A DNA stretch of 64,000 nt, from assembly GCF_025567095.1 (NCBI RefSeq), contig NZ_JAOQJH010000006.1. The stretch is one strand, 5' to 3'. Source of the DNA: Anthropogastromicrobium aceti (GTDB taxonomy: Bacteria > Bacillota > Clostridia > Lachnospirales > Lachnospiraceae). The notes below the pieces were generated by a model that worked only from the letters and a program-made list of their open reading frames with translations, was not told where the DNA came from and made no database searches. The number at the start of each line of letters is the position of its first letter. Position 1 is the stretch's first letter. The translations under genes were made by a program, and so were the position numbers. Shown piece by piece: positions 33,858-41,172 of this stretch.

Positions 33858-35089
33858 TGCGGAAAAATGAGAGAGTCACGCTAATGGCATTAAACCAATC
33901 CGGGGGAATTGAAAAGTGTGATTATAAAAATATCAATCGAAGAATTGCCCCATTGCAGGAGCAGATATGTGTAGATGGGATTCAGCGCTGGTGGGGAAAA
34001 AGGGCAGTTCCATTGAATCAGGGAAAAATCAAACATATTTTGGAACAGCAGGGAATCTTCTATCCAGAAGAATATTTGGTTAAGAATCTTGGACTTAGTC
34101 TGACGGACTATTACTGGATTCGCCCGATAGATTCTGGTCTTACATGGGAGATGGTCAATTTGTACCAGAATGACTTTTGCGGAAGTCTTGAGTTGGAAGA
34201 TCGCATAACATCAGGGAGAAAGCCACTTAGCACTTATACACCGGATAGTACTTTGCAGGGAGAACTAGAAAAAAGTTGGATCATATTAGAGAACAAGAGG
34301 TATCTGGTTAAAGGAAACAGAGATTATCTATCTGCGGAAAGCATCAATGAGGTATTTGCATCTTATTTGCATCAGAAGCAGGGATATGATAATTATTCTG
34401 GTTATACGCTTTTAAAGATAAAAGGAGCAGCATATGATTATGGCTGTTGTACAGAAGCATTTACCAGTGAACAAAAAGAGTTTGTGTCTGCCTATGCAGT
34501 CATAACATCAGAAAAACAGAAAAATGATAATTCTACCTACGAACATTTTATTCATGTTTGTGAGCAGCATGGAATAGATGCAGGACAGCTTCGATATGAT
34601 CTGGAGTATCAGATCATGTCCGATTTTATCATCTCAAATGTGGATCGGCATTTAAATAATGTTGGCATTCTTCGGGATGCAGACAGCCTTTGCTTTGAAC
34701 GGATGGCACCAATCTTTGATAGTGGAAAATCATTATTTGTATCAGAAGCCGTGCCAACAGACAAGGAACTTCTAAAAATCAAAACAGCAAGCTTTACCGG
34801 AACTGAACTGGGGTTGCTTAAATATGTGAGGGATCGTTCGCTTGTGGATGTAGTAAAATTGCCGACTGCACAAAAGCTTTGGGAATTGTACCATAAGGAT
34901 TCAAAAATGGATGAAAAGCGTATTGAGCTTATTTGTGAGCGCTATGAAAAGAAAGTCGAGTTGTTTCAGAGATGGCAAAATGGGCAGGACTTAAATCCTA
35001 GAAAGAGCTATAACAGAGGCATTGAAAGAAGTGCCAGAGTGCAAAACAAAGAGCTACAGATTGAAGAAGAGGAAGAATTGGAACGCTAA
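33839..35089 (+). CDS. HipA-like protein kinase with acidic tail
   Basis: A 416-residue protein starting at GTG 33839 (GGAGG upstream; the sequence VPVYELMRKNERV fits the family's usual N-terminus). The catalytic loop NVDRHLNNVGIL (about residue 268) corresponds to the HxDxHxxN motif of HipA-type kinases with Arg in second position, and IFDSGKSL (about residue 292) to the DFG-like metal-binding motif. HipA kinases phosphorylate translation factors and halt growth; the real target here is unknown. The C-terminus has a basic region and ends LQIEEEEELER, the shared tail. A perfect palindrome begins 8 bases after the stop. Confidence 0.75.
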   Translation: MPVYELMRKNERVTLMALNQSGGIEKCDYKNINRRIAPLQEQICVDGIQRWWGKRAVPLNQGKIKHILEQQGIFYPEEYLVKNLGLSLTDYYWIRPIDSGLTWEMVNLYQNDFCGSLELEDRITSGRKPLSTYTPDSTLQGELEKSWIILENKRYLVKGNRDYLSAESINEVFASYLHQKQGYDNYSGYTLLKIKGAAYDYGCCTEAFTSEQKEFVSAYAVITSEKQKNDNSTYEHFIHVCEQHGIDAGQLRYDLEYQIMSDFIISNVDRHLNNVGILRDADSLCFERMAPIFDSGKSLFVSEAVPTDKELLKIKTASFTGTELGLLKYVRDRSLVDVVKLPTAQKLWELYHKDSKMDEKRIELICERYEKKVELFQRWQNGQDLNPRKSYNRGIERSARVQNKELQIEEEEELER

Positions 35090-35096
35090 GGCAAGT

Positions 35097-35113
35097 GTGT
35101 CCGAATCGGACAC
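35097..35113. repeat. 17-bp palindrome copy 22
   Basis: Perfect, A centre; 7 bases after the kinase gene and 12 bases before the res-like site; the last copy. Confidence 0.9.
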
Positions 35114-35124
35114 GGAAGAAATAT

Positions 35125-35246
35125 TAAGTGCAGAATAGGGTATACCTTATTCTGCACTTAAAAAGTAAAAGATAAGTGTAAAAATAGAGTCTGATTTTTT
35201 GAAAAATGCAGTTTGCAGGAAAAATCAAGGCTTTATTTTTACACTT
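35125..35246 (+). promoter_or_regulatory. res-like site of the serine resolvase
   Basis: A 36-bp near-perfect palindrome at 35125-35160 (arms TAAGTGCAGAATA and TATTCTGCACTTA around GGTATACC), then a second inverted repeat AAGTGTAAAAATA at 35174-35186 and TATTTTTACACTT at 35234-35246. This sits directly upstream of the resolvase gene, as res sites with several subsites do. The palindrome centre TATA matches a resolvase crossover site. Confidence 0.55.
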
Positions 35247-35265
35247 TTTTGAATGGAGGTATGAA

Positions 35266-35841
35266 ATGCGAATTGCTTATGTGCGTGTCAGTACGGAAGA
35301 ACAGAATGAAGCGAGGCAACGCGAAGCGTTGAAACAATACCGGATAGAAAAATGGTTCTGCGAGAAGCGATCAGCAAAAGATACGAATCGCCCGCAGTTG
35401 GAGGCAATGTTGGAGTTTGCCAGAAGCGGAGATACCATTTATATTCATGATTTTTCACGGTTGGCAAGGAATACGCAGGATTTGCTACGGCTTGTACAGC
35501 GAATGCAGCAGAAAGAAATACAGTTGATAAGCTGCCAGGAACAAATTGACACGGCAACAGCAACCGGAAAATTGATGCTGACGATGATTGCAGCAATCAA
35601 TGAATTTGAACGATCAATTCTGCTGGAGCGACAAAAGGAAGGAATCGCGATTGCAAAAAGAGAGAAGCGGTATCAGGGGAGGAAGCGTATTCAGCAGCCA
35701 GATAGCTTTGAACTATTATATGGAAGGTATCGGGATCACAAAGTTACAAAATCTGAAATTGCAAGGCAGCTGGAGATTAGTCGCCCGACGGTAGATCGTC
35801 TGATTAAAGAGATGGAAACGGGTCATAAAGGAAAATCCTGA
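35266..35841 (+). CDS. Serine recombinase (resolvase/invertase family)
   Basis: A 191-residue small serine recombinase. The catalytic domain begins MRIAYVRVSTEEQNEARQ, with Ser10-type nucleophile in RVST, and holds FSRLARNTQDLL and the E-helix region; a C-terminal helix-turn-helix (KSEIARQLEISRPTVDRLI) binds DNA. It probably resolves multimers or replicative transposition intermediates at the upstream res-like site. ATG 35266 follows GGAGG; an upstream in-frame ATG (35206) lies inside the inverted repeat and is unlikely. It is the last gene of the element before the insertion sequence. Confidence 0.85.
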   Translation: MRIAYVRVSTEEQNEARQREALKQYRIEKWFCEKRSAKDTNRPQLEAMLEFARSGDTIYIHDFSRLARNTQDLLRLVQRMQQKEIQLISCQEQIDTATATGKLMLTMIAAINEFERSILLERQKEGIAIAKREKRYQGRKRIQQPDSFELLYGRYRDHKVTKSEIARQLEISRPTVDRLIKEMETGHKGKS

Positions 35842-35877
35842 AAGGATGTTGCTTTACGGCCCGTAGGCAAAAGGGTA

Positions 35878-35938
35878 GCTGCAAGGCAGCGTAGGGGAAT
35901 TGCAGATTCCCCTGTTTAGTGCTGAAAACAGTAAACAG
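35878..35938 (+). other. Cluster of three hairpins between resolvase and IS30
   Basis: GCTGC-AAG-GCAGC, GGGGAAT-TGCAG-ATTCCCC (35894-35912) and CTGTTTA...TAAACAG (35912-35938) follow one another. They may end the resolvase transcript, or mark the element end next to the insertion sequence. Confidence 0.4.
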
Positions 35939-35971
35939 AGGCTTGAAAAAAGAATGAAAGTTTGCTATGAT

Positions 35972-37152
35972 GATGTTAACACGTTAATTTGCGAAAGCAA
36001 AACGAATTTTCAAAAAGGAACGGTGAAATCATGGCAAGACTTACTCATTCAGATCGGATTAAAATGGAAGCATTGTTAAATGCAGGACATAGTGTGAAAG
36101 AAATCGCAAACCAGTTGCATGTACATCAAGCAACGATATATCGTGAGTATAATCGTGGTAAATATATGCACCGTAACTCTGATTATACAGAAGAGGAACG
36201 TTATAGTAGTGATTTGGGCCAGCAGGCACATGATTGGTATATAACCGGAAAAGGTCGTCCATTAAAAATAAAAAATGATATTAAGTATATTGAAAAGCTA
36301 GAGAAGAAAATACTGGATGAAAAATATAGCCCAGAAGCCGCATTAAATGCGTTACAGCAAGAGGGAGAACAAATGTGTATTAGTGTGCGAACTCTGTATC
36401 GCTATATTGATGATGGAATTTTTTTGAAATTGACGAATGCACATCTTCCAGTAAAAGGAAAAGCTAAAAAGAAGGAAAAACAGAAACCTGTTCAGAAACG
36501 GGCGAGCGCAGGTGTAAGTATTGAGAAAAGGCCAGAAGAAATTATGACGCGAGAAGAATTCGGTCACTGGGAAATGGACACTGTTAAAGGAAAGCGCGGT
36601 GTCACAAAGTCCTGCTTACTCGTTTTATCAGAACGTAAAACGAGAAATGAAATTGTAATCAAGATGCCAGATCAGGGAGCAGCTTCTGTAGTCGCGTCTT
36701 TGGATATGTTGGAAGAAAAGTGGGGAAAATTATTTTCGACTGTGTTTAAGTCGATTACAGTCGATAATGGTGTTGAGTTTTCTGATACTGTTGGATTGGA
36801 GCGTTCTTGTCTGCGTGCTGAAAAAAGAACAGCACTTTATTACTGCCACGCGTATTCCAGCTGGGAGCGTGGAACAAATGAAAACATTAACAAGCTGATC
36901 AGACGACATATTCCGAAGGGCGTTGATTTTGATGATCGAACGGCTGATGATATTGTGTACATTGAAAACTGGATCAATAATTATCCTCGAAGACTCTTTA
37001 AATTCAAAACATCGAAGGAACTGTTTGAGGCAGAGCTTGCAAATTTAGCTTAGTGACACAACAGAAAATTTTAAATACATTCTAAGAGTAATTTACATGT
37101 TACACTTAGAAAATTTTTTTGAAAAATCTTTCGCATTACTATTGACAACACC
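35972..37152 (+). mobile_element. IS30-family insertion sequence
   Basis: About 1.18 kb with one transposase gene. Imperfect terminal inverted repeats are visible: left GATGTTAACACGTTAATTTG (35972 onward, continuing CGAAAG), right, as reverse complement, GGTGTTGTCAATAGTAAT (continuing GCGAAAG, 37128-37152). Short target duplications could not be settled. It sits exactly between the mobile element and the chromosomal scfA promoter. Confidence 0.65.
36031..37053 (+). CDS. IS30-family transposase
   Basis: A 340-residue DDE transposase. An N-terminal helix-turn-helix (VKEIANQLHVHQATIYREYN) is typical of IS30. The catalytic triad is intact: Asp in HWEMDTVKG, Asp in TVDNGVEF and Glu in RGTNENINKLIRRHIPKG. 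I chose ATG 36031 (AAAGGAACGG upstream); earlier in-frame codons overlap the left terminal repeat. Length and motifs indicate an active copy. Confidence 0.9.
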   Translation: MARLTHSDRIKMEALLNAGHSVKEIANQLHVHQATIYREYNRGKYMHRNSDYTEEERYSSDLGQQAHDWYITGKGRPLKIKNDIKYIEKLEKKILDEKYSPEAALNALQQEGEQMCISVRTLYRYIDDGIFLKLTNAHLPVKGKAKKKEKQKPVQKRASAGVSIEKRPEEIMTREEFGHWEMDTVKGKRGVTKSCLLVLSERKTRNEIVIKMPDQGAASVVASLDMLEEKWGKLFSTVFKSITVDNGVEFSDTVGLERSCLRAEKRTALYYCHAYSSWERGTNENINKLIRRHIPKGVDFDDRTADDIVYIENWINNYPRRLFKFKTSKELFEAELANLA

Positions 37153-37180
37153 CAGAATAAGGAAGAAGAATAGTTTTTAC

Positions 37181-37209
37181 TTGCAGTTTCTCCACATTTA
37201 TGTTATACT
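37181..37209 (+). promoter_or_regulatory. Promoter of scfA
   Basis: TTGCAG at 37181 and TATACT at 37204, 17-bp spacer, about 43 bases upstream of scfA. It is outside the IS30 copy, so the chromosomal operon keeps its own promoter. Confidence 0.7.
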
Positions 37210-37251
37210 TCACTGTGAATTATCAGATATTCGAGATAGGAGGATGAAGAT

Positions 37252-37395
37252 ATGAAGGAAACTAAGACCTTAACAAGCAAGACTTTGCAGAACACCATGG
37301 CAAAGGGTGGCTGTGGCGAGTGCCAGACTTCTTGCCAGTCCGCATGTAAGACTTCCTGTACAGTAGGAAATCAGAGCTGCGAAAACAACAAGTAA
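37252..37395 (+). CDS. scfA: SCIFF ranthipeptide precursor
   Basis: A 47-residue peptide with six cysteines in its C-terminal half (GGCGEC, TSCQSACKTSC, QSC), the defining layout of the Six-Cysteines-in-Forty-Five family, nearly universal in Clostridia. The adjacent radical SAM enzyme would form thioether links between Cys and Thr residues. AGGAGG precedes the start. The natural role of the mature peptide is debated, with proposals of quorum sensing or metabolic regulation. Confidence 0.95.
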   Translation: MKETKTLTSKTLQNTMAKGGCGECQTSCQSACKTSCTVGNQSCENNK

Positions 37396-37413
37396 TTTTT
37401 CTGGACTTGGTTG

Positions 37414-37449
37414 ATGGAAAGCCGGGGAGGAAACTCCTCGGTTTTCCAT
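37414..37449 (+). terminator. Hairpin between scfA and scfB
   Basis: ATGGAAA-CCGGGGAG, GAAA loop, CTCCTCGG-TTTTCCAT: a long imperfect stem without a long T run. It is likely a partial terminator or RNA stabiliser, allowing far more peptide than enzyme to be made. Confidence 0.6.
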
Positions 37450-37498
37450 TGTATGCATTTTTATGAAGAAGGATAAAGATAAGAAAGGTTGAATAGTA

Positions 37499-38908
37499 GT
37501 GATACATCAATATAAGAGCCATGGCTACAACATTGTTATGGACGTAAACTCCAGCGCTGTACATGTAGTAGATGACGTGGTATATGATATGATTCCTGTA
37601 TATGAGAAGCAGGAAGATAAGGAAGCCATTTTTGCTTCTCTTGACAGTTACCCAAGAGAAGAGCTTGAGGCGGCCTACGAAGAGATCACCCGTTTAAAGA
37701 ATGAGGGAATGCTGTATACAGAAGATATTTATCAGAAGTATATGACAGACTTCAAAAAGAGAAAAACGGTAGTGAAGGCACTTTGCCTGCATATTGCCCA
37801 TGATTGTAATCTTGCCTGCAAGTATTGTTTTGCTGAGGAAGGTGAGTATCACGGACGTCGTGCACTTATGAGCCTTGAGGTCGGCAAGAAGGCACTCGAC
37901 TTTTTAGTTGCAAACTCTGGAAACCGCAGAAATCTTGAGGTCGATTTCTTTGGTGGTGAGCCTCTTATGAACTGGGATGTCGTAAAAGAGCTTGTAAAAT
38001 ATGGAAGATCTCTTGAAAAAGAGCATAATAAGCTGTTTCGTTTTACACTGACCACAAACGGTGTGCTTTTAAACGATGAAGTAATGGAATTTTGTAATAA
38101 AGAGATGAGCAATGTAGTGCTTAGTCTTGATGGAAGAAAAGAAGTAAATGATAAAATGCGTCCTTTTAGAAACGGAAAGGGAAGCTATGATTTAATCGTT
38201 CCAAAATTTCAGAAGTTTGCAGAAAGCCGCAATCAGACAAATTATTATGTCAGAGGAACATTTACAAGAAATAATCTTGATTTTTCAAAGGATGTGCTTC
38301 ATTATGCTGATCTTGGTTTTAAGCAGATGTCTATGGAGCCGGTTGTTGCATCACCAGAGGATGATTATGCAATCCGCGAAGAAGATCTGCCGCGTATCCT
38401 TGAAGAATATGATAAGCTTGCTAATGCTTATTTGGAATATCGTAAAGCTGGAAAGGGATTTAATTTCTTCCACTTTAATATTGATTTGACACAGAGTCCA
38501 TGCGTGGCAAAGCGTTTGTCAGGCTGTGGTTCTGGAACAGAATATCTGGCTGTCACCCCGTGGGGTGATTTCTATCCGTGCCATCAGTTTGTTGGACAGG
38601 AAGAGTTTTTACTTGGAAATGTTTATGATGGTATTGTAAAGCAGGATATATGCGATGAATTTAAACAGTGCAATGTATATGCAAAGCCAGCCTGTCAGAA
38701 TTGCTTCGCGAAGTATTATTGCAGCGGCGGCTGTAATGCAAATGCATACAACTTCACAGGTTCTATCACAGGTTCCTATGATGTTGGATGTAAGATGCAG
38801 CAGAAGCGTATCGAGTGTGCCATCATGATTAAGGCAGCGCTTGCTGACATGGAAGAAGAGACAGGGGCATCTGCTGATGTTGCCGGTGAAATCTCCCACG
38901 TGTGTTAA
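37499..38908 (+). CDS. scfB: Radical SAM SCIFF maturase
   Basis: A 469-residue enzyme from GTG 37499. An N-terminal peptide-binding (RRE-like) region precedes the radical SAM motif CNLACKYC (about residue 103) and a C-terminal SPASM domain with several cysteines (CGSGTEYLAVTPWGDFYPC, then CQNCFAKYYCSGGC). It binds three iron-sulfur clusters and makes Cys-Thr thioethers in ScfA. The order scfA-scfB-secDF-tgt-yajC is conserved in Clostridia. Confidence 0.95.
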   Translation: MIHQYKSHGYNIVMDVNSSAVHVVDDVVYDMIPVYEKQEDKEAIFASLDSYPREELEAAYEEITRLKNEGMLYTEDIYQKYMTDFKKRKTVVKALCLHIAHDCNLACKYCFAEEGEYHGRRALMSLEVGKKALDFLVANSGNRRNLEVDFFGGEPLMNWDVVKELVKYGRSLEKEHNKLFRFTLTTNGVLLNDEVMEFCNKEMSNVVLSLDGRKEVNDKMRPFRNGKGSYDLIVPKFQKFAESRNQTNYYVRGTFTRNNLDFSKDVLHYADLGFKQMSMEPVVASPEDDYAIREEDLPRILEEYDKLANAYLEYRKAGKGFNFFHFNIDLTQSPCVAKRLSGCGSGTEYLAVTPWGDFYPCHQFVGQEEFLLGNVYDGIVKQDICDEFKQCNVYAKPACQNCFAKYYCSGGCNANAYNFTGSITGSYDVGCKMQQKRIECAIMIKAALADMEEETGASADVAGEISHVC

Positions 38909-38989
38909 CATGAATTAGTACGGATCTTAGATCTGTATGAAAAAGGAGACTATCTTAGACAGCCTCCGAATAGAGAAGGAGATAGAAAG

Positions 38990-41161
38990 ATGAGCAAGAA
39001 AAAAGGGATTATCCGTCTGGTTGTGCTTTTGGCAGTCATCGCATTTGTCGTATACACAGCCGTCAGCGGCCTTGGAAGTGATCGTTCAGGAAGTTTAAAC
39101 GACATCAGCCTTGGTCTTGACCTTAGAGGCGGTGTCAGCATCACCTATGAGGCAGTAGGCGATGTAAACAGCCAGGATATGTCCGACACGAAGGCAAAGC
39201 TTGAAAAACGTGTGCAGGATTATTCAACTGAAGCACAGGTTTATTTTGAGGGATCTGACCGTATTACGGTAGACATTCCAGGTGCAACAGATGCAAATGC
39301 AGTTTTGCAGGAGCTTGGAAAACCAGGTACCTTGATTTTCTGTACGGATTCAAGTGATCCAGAGGGAACCAAGGTCATGGACGGAAATCAGATCAAGGAC
39401 GCACAGGCCGGTGCAAGAAGCAATGCAACAACAAATGCAAGAGAGTATGTTGTAAATCTGACGCTGACATCTGATGGTGTCGAGGCATTCTCAAAGGCAA
39501 CAGAGGAGTTAGCACCTACAAAGGGCAGAATTTACATTATGTATAACGGCGAAGTGTTAAGTGCCCCGACTGTAAATGAGCATATTGCGTCTGATACATG
39601 CTCCATTACTGGTATGGGTGATCTTGAGGCAGCACAGACACTTGCTTCCAATATTCGTATCGGAGCACTGCCTGTTCAATTGCAGGAGATGCGTTCTCAG
39701 GTAGTTGGTGCAAAATTAGGACAGGATGCAGTTCGTACAAGCCTTATGGCAGGTGTGATCGGTCTGATCTTAGTATTTGCTTTCATGATTATCTACTATC
39801 GTATTCCAGGTTTGGCAGCATCTATCGCGCTTGTTATGTATACTGCGTTTGTAATTGTTCTGTTAAGTGCGTTTAACGAGGAAATTACACTGACACTTCC
39901 AGGTATTGCCGGTATTATTCTTGGTATTGGTATGGCTGTAGATGCAAACTGTATTATTTTCGCACGTATCCGTGAGGAGATCGGAGCTGGAAAGAGTGTT
40001 CGTACAGCAATTGATGCAGGATTTGCTAAGGCATTTTCCGCAATCATCGATGGAAATGTTACTACATTAATCGCAGCAGGTGTTTTATATTTTATCGGTT
40101 CTGGTACGGTAAAGGGCTTTGCTCAGACATTGGCTCTTGGTATCGTTGTATCCATGTTTACAGCACTTGTAATTACAAAGAATATCTTGAAGAGCTTCTA
40201 TGCAGTTGGTCTGCAGGATGAAAAGCTGTATGGAAAGACTGTTTACACAAAAACATTTAACTTTATTGGAAAAAGAAAGCTGTTCTACAGCGCATCAGGT
40301 ATTGTTATTGCAATCGGCATTGTTGCGATGGTAGTCAGTGGTGTAAAGGGTCATATCTTCAATTACAGCCTTGACTTTATCGGCGGTGCTTCCACTAGCG
40401 TAACCTTTAATGAGAATTACAGTGTTGAGAAGCTCGAAAGTGATGTACAGCCAGTTGTAAGCGAGGTAACAGGTGACAATGATATCCAGATGACACCTGT
40501 AACAGGAAGCAACGAGGTTATTATTAAGACAAGAACACTTACTGTAGATGAAAGAGATGCACTTTACAGTAAGCTGTCAGAGACCTTTGGAGTAGATGAG
40601 AGTACCATTCAGACTGAAAATATCAGTGCTGCAGTCAGCGGTGAGATGAAGCGTTCTGCAATTTTGTCTGTCATTATTGCAGCAATCTTTATGTTAATTT
40701 ACGTATGGATTCGTTTCAAGGAGTTTAGCTTTGGTGTAAGCTCTGTTCTTCCGCTTCTTCACGATGTCTTTGTTTTACTGGCATTTTATGCAGTGCTTCG
40801 CTGGACTGTAGGAAATACGTTTATTGCTTGTATGCTGACTCTCGTTGGATATTCTATCAATGCGACAATCGTTGTATTTGACCGTATCCGTGAGAATTTG
40901 CACACTAACAAGAATTTGGCAGAAGTTGTCAATGTTTCTGTTACACAGACACTGTCACGAAGCATCAATACCTCTTTGACAACTCTTATCATGGTAGTAG
41001 TTCTTTATATTCTTGGTGTAACATCCATCAAGGAGTTTGCACTGCCACTTATCGTAGGTGTTATCTGCGGATGCTATTCTTCTGTATGCATCGCAGGCTG
41101 CCTGTGGTATGATTTAAAGAACGCTCTTGACAAACGTAAGGCAAAGAAGACTTCTAAATAA
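38990..41161 (+). CDS. secDF: Fused SecD-SecF protein translocase subunit
   Basis: A 723-residue membrane protein combining both accessory subunits of the Sec translocon. The SecD half (1 to about 425) has DLRGGVSITYEAVG and GIGMAVDANCIIFARIREEI; the SecF half has DFIGGASTSVTF and LTLVGYSINATIVVFDRIREN. Twelve membrane segments and two large external domains are expected. It uses the proton gradient to pull secreted proteins outward. AAGGAGAT precedes the start; it lies between scfB and tgt in an operon-like run. Confidence 0.95.
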   Translation: MSKKKGIIRLVVLLAVIAFVVYTAVSGLGSDRSGSLNDISLGLDLRGGVSITYEAVGDVNSQDMSDTKAKLEKRVQDYSTEAQVYFEGSDRITVDIPGATDANAVLQELGKPGTLIFCTDSSDPEGTKVMDGNQIKDAQAGARSNATTNAREYVVNLTLTSDGVEAFSKATEELAPTKGRIYIMYNGEVLSAPTVNEHIASDTCSITGMGDLEAAQTLASNIRIGALPVQLQEMRSQVVGAKLGQDAVRTSLMAGVIGLILVFAFMIIYYRIPGLAASIALVMYTAFVIVLLSAFNEEITLTLPGIAGIILGIGMAVDANCIIFARIREEIGAGKSVRTAIDAGFAKAFSAIIDGNVTTLIAAGVLYFIGSGTVKGFAQTLALGIVVSMFTALVITKNILKSFYAVGLQDEKLYGKTVYTKTFNFIGKRKLFYSASGIVIAIGIVAMVVSGVKGHIFNYSLDFIGGASTSVTFNENYSVEKLESDVQPVVSEVTGDNDIQMTPVTGSNEVIIKTRTLTVDERDALYSKLSETFGVDESTIQTENISAAVSGEMKRSAILSVIIAAIFMLIYVWIRFKEFSFGVSSVLPLLHDVFVLLAFYAVLRWTVGNTFIACMLTLVGYSINATIVVFDRIRENLHTNKNLAEVVNVSVTQTLSRSINTSLTTLIMVVVLYILGVTSIKEFALPLIVGVICGCYSSVCIAGCLWYDLKNALDKRKAKKTSK

Positions 41162-41172
41162 GGTAAGTAATA

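Noticed and set aside
23561..34640. Single half-sites such as CGGACACC (about 23570), GTGTCCTTCGG (about 21166) and TGTCCGATTTT (about 34619)
   Set aside because: They lack the second arm and occur at the rate expected by chance, so they were not counted as copies.
35266..35841. The serine resolvase as the enzyme acting on the 17-bp palindromes
   Set aside because: Small serine recombinases usually need subsites near 28 bp, and a good res-like site lies directly upstream of the gene; the 17-mers do not resemble it.
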